A DNA stretch of 62,000 bases, taken from positions 45,024,010 to 45,086,009 of the forward strand of contig CM055107.1 of NCBI GenBank assembly GCA_029204225.1. The letters are read 5' to 3'. Both the position numbers and the translations under genes were made by a program. Positions within the stretch are counted from its first letter, which is position 1. Each line of letters begins with the position of its first letter. Under the pieces are notes generated by a model, which made no database searches, was not told the origin of the DNA, and worked only from the letters and a program-made list of their open reading frames with translations. The DNA comes from Diphasiastrum complanatum. Lineage: Eukaryota; Streptophyta; Lycopodiopsida; Lycopodiales; Lycopodiaceae. Positions 14,047 to 25,505 of this stretch are shown in pieces.

Positions 14047-14815
14047 TGATATTCAAATCTTCATGTGGATAATGCCAGCACCTCCAGAGACCTGCCTCTG
14101 GATAGAACTGACTTGCCAACTACCTCAAGGAGGAAAAGGAAGCAGGTTGTCCCTAAGAAAGCTGGATCTCGAAGGCCAACTGCTTCCCTTCCTCCTAGAG
14201 TTATCCCTGGTAAGAGACTCCGCATCTTCTTGAGCTTTGAATCAAATGCTGGAGAATCTGATTTAGACCCAGAATCATCCTCTCCTCCTCCTGTTATTCA
14301 TCCATCTCCTCAAAAGGTCTCTTCACCAAAAGTGATGATAACTAAAGAGGAGCTTGACAAAATAACTGAAAAATTTGTAAATATTGTGTCTACATCTCTT
14401 TCTCTCCCTGTACATAATCTTTTTGTCAGAATTCCATACGATCCTAACCAGGTTTATTTTGATTCTAAATGATTATAACCAATACGAGACTTACTTAGCT
14501 AATAAAATTGATCTGCTCGGCAATTATTTTGATTTCTTTCTTCTAGATTCAAATAGAAGCTATAGATTAGGTCCCAAACTTTGTGCAGAGTTGAAAGAAA
14601 AAATGTTAGAGATTACAAATGTTATTGTAGAAGCCGACGGAATTTTTTTGCAGCATAGTATAAGTTCTGATTCTCAAGGAGTAGTTTTTGTTGTCAGTCC
14701 ATTTTTTATGGAAGCAATGAAGACAAAAGACGCCACATGTGATAGGGCTGTATATTTCATCAACTGCAGTCCAGTGGTGAAATTTTATTTGATTCCATAT
14801 GAGAATAAGTAAGGT
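14047..14815 (+). pseudogene. Long basic C-terminal extension of the H3-like gene, or a separate unknown gene
   Basis: The frame that carries alpha3 of the H3-like fold continues past TGA 14047-14049 without another stop to 14472. The segment is highly charged (SRRKRKQVVPKKAGSRRP, a likely nuclear localisation signal), then rich in Ser and Pro. One extra A in the run 14467-14469 moves the reading to a second frame, open to 14812, that looks globular (NQYETYLANKIDLLG, ELKEKMLEIT). I recognise no family. It could be an unrelated gene beginning near 14065, but the shared frame favours continuity. Confidence 0.45.
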
Positions 14816-14969
14816 TTGTTAGTTTGCTTTTGTTGCTTCAATTTGGATGATTACTCCTGTTCAGATGGATTCTAATTTCTATTTTGATTATTGTAGTCGG
14901 CATTGGAACTTGAACATTCTTTCTGTAATAATAAATAAGGAGAGAGTATAAAATTTTCTAAGTGTAAAA

Positions 14970-15036
14970 GTAAACTCAGCTGATAATACACATAGAGAAT
15001 TTGATTCCCTACTTCATGATGTCGTTCGGGAAATGT
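14970..15036 (+). pseudogene. Short open segment, probable further part of the same gene
   Basis: The plus strand reads NTHREFDSLLHDVVREML up to the point where the Copia LTR begins. Style and composition match the coding segment at 19273-20707, suggesting that the gene was cut here by the Copia insertion. Exon borders are not certain. Confidence 0.3.
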
Positions 15037-15679
15037 TAGAATTTAACAATTTTCACATGGTTTTTGATGTATCTTTGACATCTATGTGAATCCACATGTG
15101 TGAGGACCTGTCCACGTGTGTGAAATGACACTTGCAATATTCAGATCCATTTTGGTTAGCTTTCATTTGAGTCTAATATGACATCTCCTAAATTATAGGA
15201 GTTAGGTCCTATATTGTAAGAATCTAGAAGGTCAACACAAACCAACAATGGATGATGTGGCAAACTTGATAGATCTTATCCAAAGTGGATATGGATGAGT
15301 ACAATGAGCTGTCCCACACGTGCTGGATGCTGCTTAGAGAGAAATTATGATGATTTTGTACTTGATCCATGATGGAACCATTTTTGAGCTAATGATGAGA
15401 AACATTGGTTTGTGAAGCAATCTTAAAGTTTACACTCTCTTAAGCACTTTCTTTGTGGATGTATGCTAAGTCAATGTTTAGTGAACTATTTCTCTATTAT
15501 CAGGCCGTACGGTAGTTGTACACGTGTGAAACCGTGGGTCATCATTTTTTTATTGTTCTTGCTTGGAAACACAATGATTGTCAAGTAGAAGCTAGATTTG
15601 GAAGCTAGTCTTGATATAGATCAAGATCCCAAGCTACCAATCACTCTAAAAATCCAGTCCTTTACTCTGAAATTTGACA
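15037..15679 (+). repeat. 5' LTR of a Copia element
   Basis: The right edge ends in ACA immediately before a primer binding site. The left edge is placed at TGTTAGAATT because it begins TGT and gives a length (about 643 bp) close to the related LTR at 54109-54766. The partner LTR is missing, so the left edge is provisional. Confidence 0.55.
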
Positions 15680-15693
15680 TGGTATCAGAGCCA
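15680..15693 (+). other. Primer binding site, initiator tRNA-Met type
   Basis: tggtatcagagcca directly follows the LTR end and precedes the gag gene by about 600 bases of leader. Confidence 0.88.
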
Positions 15694-16302
15694 AGTCAAA
15701 GAGCTTAGTTGATGATCCAAAAATTTTCATTTTGGTGAAAGCATTGGTGCTAGATTCATTTCGAAGGGGAGCGACCTTTTCTAATAGTTTACTTGTAATG
15801 TTGAAGTTCAGATTAGTGTGTAAAGTTCAGATGTACTTCTCACAAGTGTGAGAGGCTGCTGGACTTGTACTTTCACCAAAACTTTGTGTTTTTTCAATAT
15901 TTGAGCTTCAAACAAGTTGTGAAGAGTGAAACTAGTGATGTGCTCATGAAAATCCATTGTTTCCATTATAGATTTGATGAGTAAATGGTGTTAGAAGCTT
16001 ATTAAACCTACAAATCCTTGAGAGAGAGTTTGAGGCTTATGTTTTTTTAGTTCAATAGTGAAACTAAAACCATTCTAAACACCATTGGAAGGCATTGGCA
16101 CTTCCAAGAGTCAAATCCAAGCTTCTAAGTGAATAGATTGTGTAGACTACATTTTTCCAAATCTTTTTGAGTTCAAGATCATTATAGATCTAGCCTCTTG
16201 AGTCTTGTGAGATTCAAGAGAGTAGCATTGTAGCTAAATTTTGAGAAAGAGAGAAGGGAGAACCTTTGAATAGTACATTTGTTGTACTTGTTACTAGATA
16301 AA

Positions 16303-17870
16303 ATGGGTTCAATTGGAGCCTATCTTCTTGTGGCTAGTGACAGGCTAAATTTTAATAATTATTCAACTTGGAAAGTAAGAATGGAGTCACTACTTGTGCT
16401 CCAGGATATGTATGATCTTGTCATAGGAGAGGAAGAAGAACCTCAAGGAGGGCAAGATCTAGTGAGGTACAAAAGGAGAGCTAGACTAGCATTACATTGT
16501 CTAAAAATGAATGTTAATAATGAACTTCTAAAGAAAGTGGCATCTTGTACCTCAGCCAAGGAGGCATGGGACTACCTTAAAGGGATTTCTGAATCCAAAA
16601 ATACCTCTAGAGTGCTTATGATTAGAAACAAAGTTCTTCAAAGCATTAGAGGGAGTGATGAGAGTGCTCAAGAGTATGTCTTGAGAATAAAATATCTCAA
16701 CAAAGAACTTTCCATCATTAGTGAGGGTATTCATGATGATGAACTTGTTCAAATCATTTTGAATGGTCTTGGAGATGAGTTCTCCAATCTTGTACAAAGC
16801 TTTGCTATTCAAGATGCACTACCTTCCATTGACAAGCTCCATAGTGTGCTTGTGGCCGAGGAGAGTAGGATCCTTCATGTCAAGCAAAGGATTGGATCCT
16901 TGAAATTGCATGATGGTGATGAGAAGGCCAACTTCTCAAGCAAAGGAAAGGCAAAGAAAAGAAGAGGATCCAACAAAAGGAGACCAAAAGTGATGATCAA
17001 TCATCAAGCTCCAAAGGTGGAAAGAAGAACAAAGCCAAACTCAAGTGCTTCTTTTGTGGAAAGAAGGGGCACTTTGCAGCCGAGTGTTACAAGAAAAAGA
17101 ATGCACAAGGAGAGAGCAAACAAGGCAATCTCACTCTTGAGAAGATGGGGATGAAGTGGATTCATCGTTGATGGCTTCTACATCAATATCCAAGAGCTAC
17201 TCCAATGACACGTGGTGGATTGATAGTGGGGCTAGTTCCCACATGACACATGGTGGATAGTGGGGCTAGTTCCCACATGACATTTCTCAACTCTTGTACC
17301 TTTTGTAGGTTGTAAAAAGTCTATTCTAACAGCAAGTGATCAAGAATGTAGAATAGATGGAATGGGAACTATTCCCTTAAGTCTTGGATCCTCTAAAAGA
17401 GTAGATTTTGATAATGTACTCTATGTTCCTACACTCACTAAGAATTTGTTAAGTGTAGGACAATTGATGGATGATGGCTTAGATGTCCATTTTAAGCAAG
17501 GTGTTTGCTCCATAATGATGAATAATACTTGCATTGTAAAGGGATTCCAGCAAGGAAGGCTTTATAAGCTAGATGCTAATGTTTTTCTTGGAAGTGTGAA
17601 CATGGTGAAGGAGGAGCTCAATCAAGTGGAGCTTTGGCATAAGAGGTTGGGCCACCCCAAATTAAAATCTATGAAGATGTTATGCACCAAGGATATTGCT
17701 CTCAGCCTTCCAAAGACACTCTCAAAGTGTGGAAAAAGATGTGAAGCTTGTAGCCTCTCAAAGGCATAGAAGCTACCTTTTGATATCTCTTCCACTAGAT
17801 CTACAAAAGCATTAGATCTTATTCATAGTGAGGTGCACTCTTTTTCTCAAGAATCTAATGGAGGTGCATC
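16303..17870 (+). pseudogene. Ty1/Copia Gag-protease-pre-integrase fragment
   Basis: Gag starts at ATG 16303 and has the UBN2/Copia gag pattern (NNYSTWKVRMESLL, then TSKEAWD-like and LVQIILNGLGDEF). A frameshift near 16965 moves the zinc knuckle CFFCGKKGHFAAEC to another frame. The protease motif WWIDSGASSHMT is followed by a stop in a short tandem duplication (17215-17280). After further stops the frame gives LYVPTLTKNLLSV and the pre-integrase HKRLGH and CEACSLSKA, then a TAG and decay. Integrase and RT are absent: the element is cut near 17880, where an oppositely oriented Copia fragment starts. Confidence 0.85.
17215..17281. repeat. Tandem duplication of the Copia protease active-site segment
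   Basis: gtggggctagttcccacatg occurs twice about 32 bases apart. The second copy is slightly shortened and brings a stop into frame, so it inactivates the protease. Confidence 0.8.
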
Positions 17871-17911
17871 TATGTAAGTATCTTTTGCTCTAGTTGAAAA
17901 TCAACTTGATG

Positions 17912-19247
17912 CTAGAATTCAAGTATTGACAGTAGGTCATAGTACTGTCTCTCTAAAACTTTGTAGCTGACAGGATCATCATTGGCCATTGTCCTGCACT
18001 CATCAAATCTGACATCTCTCACTGTTTTCACAGTGTTCGTGTCTGGCATGTAGACTCTATAGTATGACGAGTTGTTGTCATAACCTACCAGAAATCTCTG
18101 CTCGACTTTCTCATCAAGCTTCTTTCGAAGCTTATCAGAAATATGTGCATAAATTGCACAACCAAAGATTCTGACGTGAGACATGTTGGGCTTTCTACCC
18201 CACCATAGCTCATGTGGTGTCATGTGAGGGACACCAGACTTGTCTGTCCTATTCTGGATGTATGCGGCTGTAGGTACTGCCTCATCCCACAGTACCCATG
18301 GAGCCTTTGAGTAGGCCATCATGCATCTGAATGCTTTCATCATGGTCCTGTTCTTTCTTTCTGCAACAATTGTGTTGCAGTGTGTAGGCTATAGTATTTA
18401 TGTGAATGATGCCATGATCATTGCAGAAGTCAGTGAAGCAATTCGAGATGTATTCGCCACGTCGATCTGTTCTGATTAGCTTCACTTTGCTGCATGTACA
18501 TCTCTCAGTCCAATTCACATATTCTATGAGTTTATCAAGTGCTTCAGATTTATTCTGAATAAAATACACTCTGGCAAATTTACTATAGTCATCAATGAGG
18601 GTTATATAATACTTTGAACCTCCTATTGAGATCACATTGAATGGTCTGCAAATGTTAGAATGCACTAACTCCAGAATCTTGGTCATTTTGTAGGAGTCTT
18701 TGATGAATGGAGGGTGTGACATCTTGCCCTTCAAACATGCATCACAGGTGGTCGAACTGGTTGCATTCGAGATGCTGACCTCTGTTATCGCTCCATGATG
18801 ACTTGCTTGGTAAAGTGCCATCGAGTTCATGTGGCATAGTCTTCTGTGCCACAAAGTGTTTGGCGAGTCATCATGAGTCTCATGCACCTAATCTGTAGGT
18901 AGGCATACCTTCAGATGGTATAGATTTCCTTTCCTTCTGCCTTGAGCGATCAATGTACTGGTACTGGCGTCAATCACGTTGCATGCCTCATTAGAAAACA
19001 TCACATGCATCCCTACATCTGCTATTCTTGTTACAGAAAGCAAGTCTTGTTGCAGAGTAGGCACAAACAGAACGTCTTCGAGTCGTCTGTCTCTTGCGTT
19101 GGTGTTGAGCCATAGTGAACCAATACCGTTCACTTGCACTAACCGGCGCGTCATATCGATATGGCCTTCTCGTCTGCTAGTTCGATCTATTATAAAACTC
19201 TTAGTTCTTTCCTTGTTGATGCTGAGGTTAGCAACAGACAGGCCCAT
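17912..19247 (-). pseudogene. Ty1/Copia protease-integrase fragment, opposite orientation
   Basis: Reading right to left: a segment with LEDVLFVPTLQQDLLSV, a stop, then WHRRLCHMN and CDACLKGKM (the HHCC pre-integrase region), and an integrase core with VHSNICRP, YYITLIDDYSKFA and LIRTDRRGEY. After a shift the later integrase gives FGCAIYAHI and FLVGYDNNSSYYRVY. The first catalytic Asp (normally VHSD or VHTD) is Asn, and the region around the final Glu is rearranged. RT is missing. This family differs from the plus-strand fragment it abuts. Confidence 0.85.
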
Positions 19248-19272
19248 TTTTTTGTCCTATTTTGATTTTTAG

Positions 19273-20707
19273 TTTGACATAGAGGGATTTGTTATTGAGC
19301 ATAGGGAAAGTTTTTCTAAACTGTACAAGGATTTTTATGACTGCTTGCAACAGGGTACTCTTCTGATGGACGACCTGAGATTTGTGCATTTCACAGATTT
19401 GACTCATGCTCAGCCTAGTGCCAAGCAAAGGCATGATCGTAAGTTTACCAAACTTATCGATCTGTTTGAACATGTCATACCATGTGAGGAACACAATCGA
19501 GTATGTCACTTCATTCAGGAGGGTATGGCCTTCGTGTTTTTCTTATTTGCTCTTATCCCTGACGAGGCAGTGGAAAAGTTTGCCCATTATAAAAAAAAGG
19601 CCGATTGGTTTGCCTGCCCCTACCACTCGTGTGGCTTCAGAGGTATCCATTACTGATGAGGTTTTAGGAGATGTAGAAGAGGCCAGACAAGCACAACAAT
19701 ATGATCCTGCCAAGGCTCGTTCTCTGTCTATCTCTTCCTTATCTACCATGAGCGAGATTGACCAAAGCAGAATCCTGATGGACCTCCCTGTGTATTATAT
19801 AGACGATGTTGCATTCTTATCCATTAGCGACATCGGAGACGTAATGGATGTCAGGGAAGATGAGATATTATCTCTTATGTCAAGGATTATTTCTGAATTT
19901 AATGATTCTATTGACTTTGATGATGACGACTTCATAGATGGCATCGACTATGAGGACCAAGTAGAATGGGCAAGTGGCACAGATGCCCTTCAAAGGATGC
20001 TATCTGAGAGCAGGGCATATGAGGCTAATATGCTGAATGAGGAGGAGTTTCTGGCTTTTCAGAAAACGTATCCGCCACCTCTCATATATACTATTCTAGC
20101 TGACCAGCAATCCACCATTATTGCTGGTCACAATTTAGAAGCTGTTGGTATGATCCAAGCTGACGAGGAGGATTTGGTAAGTACACCTTCTCACGAAAAT
20201 CATTTACTATTTAACGTGTAACTGATGATTGATCTGCTAGTTTGACTAACACATGATTATGTGTTGTAGGATATCGTTGAAGTTGATGCCTTTGCTAGCA
20301 GGCATGGAGGATTGAGAGAGAGACAAGGCGGGAGACAGAAGGATGCCTCGTTGGCTCATTATTTGAAACATTTTTTAAATAACGAAATTTGTGTTCTTCA
20401 TGAAAGGTTTTTTGTGAATGCGGGAACTTTAATCATGGCCATCAAGGCCCTATCTTATTTTGCCCAAGGGCATAAATACCCAAAAAATACACATAGAATC
20501 ATTTTTGTCAAAAGAGATGTTGCTCTTAAAGTGTTTAATTACGTGCCAGAAAATGTTCCTATGAGATCCTCTGCCATGGCAATTCTATCAGGATATATAG
20601 ATTTGAGCAAAAGGCGATCCACTCAATTTTTGGATCCGTATGATAGGAAAAAGTTCCTTCATGACCACACAGCAAAAATTGTCCTTAAAGACAATGAAAA
20701 AAAATGA
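19273..20707 (+). CDS. Unknown spliced gene segment, likely 3' part of the interrupted gene
   Basis: A strong acceptor (tttgatttttag) ends at 19272. The exon is open to an A8 run at 19591-19598, where removing one A would join it to the frame that continues to 20176. A GT-AG intron at 20177-20269 (gtaagt...tgttgtag) joins phase 0 to a last exon ending at 20704-20707. The product has an acidic middle with a run of Asp near 19920 and a C-terminus reading FVNAGTLIMAIKALSYFAQG. I recognise no family. Its upstream exons are probably the segments at 14047-15036, separated by the Copia nest. The A8 shift may be a real mutation or a consensus error. Confidence 0.5.
20177..20269 (+). other. GT-AG intron of the unknown gene
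   Basis: The donor gtaagt follows gaggatttg and the acceptor tgttgtag precedes gatatcg. Splicing keeps the frame (phase 0) and removes an in-frame stop at 20219-20221. Confidence 0.65.
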
Positions 20708-20799
20708 TTGTACTCTTTTTCATTTAATGTATGTGAAATTTGAGAATTTTTGATCACACGCATTTGATCTTTATTGAATGCCATCAGTCTAATTTTGGC

Positions 20800-23340
20800 T
20801 TATAAATTTACATGTTGTTTTGAATCTTTGATATTCAGTTGATCTTCTTGTGTATCGAACTTGAGCTCATCTATAAAACCATTGGAATAGCTGAATGATG
20901 TAATGATTTTTTGAGGATGTTCCACCATGTTGCGTATTTCGATGAAATGCTGCTCTTGCCTGCCAATGTGATTTCTCCATTCCTTGTGACATATACTCAA
21001 ACTGCCATACCTTTTTGCAAAAAATGATGCATGATGCCTTAGTATGTGCTGCGATATCAAAGATTTATGCATTGGTTAGAATCTATCAATCAAGTTATAC
21101 TAAAATTATAAAATTGTAAGACACTGTTCAAATGTATCTTACCATGTAGTGGGTGATGTGATCTTAGCCCCAAGCCACCCGAACTGCATCTACAAACTCT
21201 ATTGCTGTTTTCTCCAATAGGAGTGCATATGCATATGAAAATGTGTCTTTTCTAAGCACTTCAATCATATTATCGAGCTTTTCCCAAACTTCAACCTTCT
21301 TTACCCTTGTTGTTCCTTTATCTTCAAAGTCTTCTGTCGCAGAAATAACATCTTTCCAAACCAAATATTGGATCTTAGATGACTCTTTAGAATGATTTGA
21401 TAAAAATCAACGAGCTTTTACTCCTCCTATGCTAGGTTTATTGGGTATGTTTCCTGTTTTTCCTGAAAGCTTTTCATCTTTTTGTATTTTAACATGGCCT
21501 TTATGAAGGCTTGCTTTTGACAACACTTCCTCTAATCGAGCGATTGCTTGTTTTGATGCTGACTTTGGCTTAGTATTCCATGCAAACAAGATATGAAGAT
21601 ATATTAATTTCTCTATGATCCTCACCTCTCCATGAAGTGTGCAAATATGCACATTTTGCAAAGGGATTGGTAGTACTGGTTTCCAGTTGGGATCTTCAAT
21701 ATCTCTTGAAACTATTGTGTTTCTTGAAATGTCATTTGATGATTTCATACAATATAGACATGGATGTTTCGAATTTGCTCCATGAGATACATTGAACATA
21801 CATTTCAATAACTTCAAGTCTCCAGCTAAATGCCATTCCACCAAAAATTCACCTCTTTCAGGAACACTAAGTACTTTGCCATTCATATGATCCTTTATGA
21901 TATCTGGATAACTTGTTCTACTAAAAATCTAGGAAAGAACATCGTGATCCTCCTTGATAACTTGTTCAACATATGGAATCACAAGTTTTTATGTATTCAA
22001 AACAATTACCAAAAGAAATTGCACATGAATAACATCCATTTTTTACCTGAAAACATGCTAGCCACCATATGTTGTTTTCTGATTGCACACTGAAGTTGAG
22101 ATCCCTTGAGTTTGTTGCATTGCTCAATGCTCCATTCATGAGAGTAATATTTACTCTTTCCAACTTTTGTCCTTTTATAACTTCTGATTCATCTAGCTTG
22201 ACCACCAGAATAAGTTTGCTCATACTAACACTTGTGATATTATAGAATTTCACTATAAATCTCAATAAATGATTCAAATCCACAAATAAGTTGTTGGTAG
22301 AATTATATGACAAATTGCCAGACTTTGAATTATAAATCTCATTGATGTGAAAAGGGATTCCAATGACATTTTGCATACCCTTATTCAATACATCTCTCTC
22401 CAATCTTATCTAAAAAGGACGAGGAATTGGGAAATTTTCTTACATGCAATTGTCCAAAAGCCTCTTTAATAATTTTAAATATACTGGCATATGCCTCCCT
22501 GCTAATACCTGAGAAATCACATGCTCCCTGAATTAACGTTCAGTCGATTACCTTACCGATTTCGTTCATCAAATCCTCAGTGACCTTGGACTTGATTCAA
22601 GAATACCGATTATTGTCCAATAAAGACTTTGTGGACTTGGTTGTCAATACCGAACTCAGTGATTTTCCGATCAGGTCATTGTCCTTCAGATGCTCATTTG
22701 CAACCAATGCCGATCTGCAAATGATTATGAAAATCAAAAAACCCAAATAGGACACATAATAAATGTCATGCTACTTCACAAAACTAAAATAAAACTAATT
22801 CAAATCAAATCCTTACTTGAATGCTTGAATCTTTTTTCTCCGTTGGCCTCCATTTAGCAAAAGCTCATCAATGTCCTTCAGAATTCTTTTTCGCTTGTTT
22901 CTTTTTAATTTCTTATCTAGTATGCGAGTTTCTTCTTTTAACTGGTCATTTGATATACGTAATGTCTAAACAACTTGTCGGAATTGATCATTACTTGCAT
23001 TCAAATTTAACATAATATTATGTAAACGTGCATTATCATCTTTTGTTTGTAATAATGCGGTCTCTTTTTCTCTATAGTCAGCAAGCAAACCATTTAACAT
23101 ACATTCTAAACTCTGTATTTTCTAAACCGAGTTTGCAACACCATAAGTCGTCAATCTTTCATAATAACCCAATAAACCATTTTCTCCGTCACACAAAAAC
23201 TTTATTAATTGTGTGATGGATTGGAATTGTGGAGCTTGCATCGAGCTCGGATCCAATGGATACAAACTTCCTTCAATCCACAAATCATAATTCTTTCTTT
23301 GGTTGATTCTATGAGCGATATGAAGTGGAAAAACTGTGGA
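20800..23340 (-). pseudogene. Transposase-like gene, copy B, near full length but broken
   Basis: Reading right to left: a leading segment with LWIEGSLYPLDPSSMQ; a coiled coil (KIQSLECMLNGLLADY, LKEETRILDKKLKRNKRKR); an intron near 22815-22717; a helical region with GISREAYASIFKIIKEAFG; then KLDESEVIKGQKLERVNIT and the core FLVEWHLAGDLKLLKCM, GANSKHPCLYCM and ICTLHGEVRI; and finally the terminal exon shared with 12622-12885. At least four in-frame stops and several shifts are present. I recall this architecture (GDLKxL, NSKxxCLYC, LHxxxRI, QGMEKSHxxA) from an uncharacterised transposase-like family but cannot give a formal name. Confidence 0.6.
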
Positions 23341-23359
23341 TTCTTTCACTACTCCTCTT

Positions 23360-24560
23360 TTAGCTATCAGAGCATTCTCGGCAGGGAGAACAATGTGTAG
23401 ATGAAACTGAAACATCTCCGCAAACATCAGATGACAGGCCAAAAAGAAAATAGACACTATTATTCATCCATGACGTACCTGAGATTCTATGTTTATTTTG
23501 TTGGAATGTATGTGCTTGGATAGACTGATATAAAGAACAAGCGTTAGTAGGATGCGTAGCCCGGCAGTGTGGGCACCATATTAGTTTTCGTCTATAAGGT
23601 ACCTGTGCAGGGTTTGGCTGACCAGGCATACTGTGTTGGATAGACTTCAGGGTACTTTGAAACTCATTGGTGAGTTTCTCCATTTGCAGTTGATATTGCT
23701 TATTAAGCAACTCCAGTTGTGATTTCCAAAGCTGATCTCAGATATCCTTGATCGACTTCGACTCACGGACAGGAGCACGAGGTGCTTTCTGTTCTCTGGA
23801 TTCATCAACATCTAATCCCTCATCTTCTTCTTTGATGGCATCAGACATAGCTAACTTGAGGCTCGTATATTCGTCATTGGATTTAAGCTCGTGTCTTATC
23901 CATCTTGGAAGGTCGACTAAAAACCAAATGATGAGCATACGTTCGGAGGGCTGTTCTTGTACTTGACTTTTGAGGCGTTTGAATTGCTCGATATAGTCTC
24001 ATACACATTCATCTTTTGTCATCTTGATGTTACTCAATTTGACAAAAGGACTCTCTATCAAACAAAAGGGCTTAAAACGCTTGATAAAAGACTCTTTTAG
24101 ATTAGACCAATCTAATTTATCTTCATGATCAAGGTTAAAAAACTAGTCACGTGCTTTAGCGATCATGGTCATCGAAAACAATTGGACCATAGCATCGGGA
24201 GATGTTTCGCCGTAAACGTCACACGCATTCTCAAAGATTTGCAAGAATCTTGAGGGTCCGAACTACCGTCAAACTTGGGTAGATCCAACTTGGGCGTTCT
24301 TTTCTCAAGATGAGCTCTGTGGGTGGCAGAAGCTCCATTCATGTGTGGTCTGGCGTGTGATGTTTCAACACCATGAAAATGGGCTTGTGCTCGTGAAGGC
24401 TCGGCTCTATCAGGCTCTTGTCCTTCGAATAGGTTTGTGGATGGTCGTGTAATTGGGACCGCATTTGGTATAACCTATGACGTTTTCTTTGTTCAGTTTT
24501 AGGACACACCATGTTAGGTGGACAGTCATCTATGACATCAAAATCATAATGATATTCCAT
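23360..24560 (-). pseudogene. Ty3-like Gag relic
   Basis: Reading right to left: a start segment, then KLDLPKFDGSSDP, a shift, FENACDVYGETSPDAMVQLF, IKRFKPFC, KMTKDECV and IEQFKRLKSQVQEQPSE, then the frame LVDLPRWIRHELKSN and a zinc-knuckle-like CPHCRATHPTNAC near 23580. This is the retrotransposon Gag pattern. Two in-frame stops, one shift and the loss of everything after the knuckle make it a relic. It abuts the transposase-like gene to its left. Confidence 0.65.
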
Positions 24561-24574
24561 TGTGTAAGATCTTT

Positions 24575-25230
24575 TTTTTTTTTTTTCCTGTGTGTGGGGT
24601 CAAAAATTGGTCTGGGTCAAAAAAAAAAAAGATGACTCAAAAAATAAAGTATCGAAAAATAGAGGACTCTAAAAATAAAGTATCGAAAAAACAGAAGACT
24701 TGAAAAAACAGATGACTCGAAAAAATTGTGACTCGAAAAAACAGATGACTCGAAAAATAAAGTATCGAAAATGTGAGGTGTTGAAGAAATGATTCGAAAA
24801 AATTATGACTCAAAAATTTGTGCTAGTGACTCGAAAAATTATGTTGGTGACTCGAAAAAATTGGTATCGAAAAAAAATGGATGTATAAAAAATGGTGGTT
24901 CAAAATTATTTTGGTGACTTGAAACAAATGTATCGATAATCAAGACTCGAAAAAATATGGGAAGTATAAAAATTTTAAACAAAGGCTCAAAAAAATATGA
25001 CTCAAAAAAATAAAGGAGTATCGAAAAATTTAACAAATGCTGATAACTTGATATGAAGAGAGTGTAGAATCAATTCAGACGTCATAGACAGCCATACACA
25101 TCTCTTCTTAATCGTGTTTGTGTGAGAGGAGGGAGAGTTATCATTCAACGGGAATGCAATGAAGTGTACTCGAAAAATTAAGAAAGTATCAAAATTTTTG
25201 TTGTTATTCGACTCGGTCAAGATTTCAAAT
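24575..25230. repeat. Degenerate repeat field of TCGAAAAA words
   Basis: gactcgaaaaa and tatcgaaaaa recur roughly every 10-30 bases through more than 500 bases, with scattered variants. The spacing is irregular, so this is not a simple microsatellite. It lies 5' of the Gag relic on the minus strand, in the leader position. Confidence 0.75.
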
Positions 25231-25234
25231 TGGC

Positions 25235-25505
25235 CGAACTGGTTGAGTTTTGAGTTATTTCAGGCATGGTCGAGATGTGAGCAACTTCAGGTTCGGTCGA
25301 GATATGAGCAAGTTCAGCCTCGGTCGAGTTTCTAAGTGGAGGACCTGGTCGAAATCTGAATGCGTGTTGGTATGGTCGAAGTCTGAGCAACTGCTGGCTC
25401 GGTCAAGATGCAATGGAGACCCATTGGAGATCTTGAATGAATAACAATCAGTCGAGATGGTATTGAAACCTGATGGAGTCCTCAGCCTCGGTCGAGATGG
25501 TGCCT
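25235..25505. repeat. Degenerate repeat field of GGTCGAG words
   Basis: About nine variants of ggtcgagatntgagcaa follow one another at spacings of about 25-40 bases. This field directly continues the TCGAAAAA field but has a different unit. Confidence 0.7.

Noticed and set aside
24839-25220. Phe-rich minus-strand frames
   Set aside because: They are translations of the TCGAAAAA repeat field.
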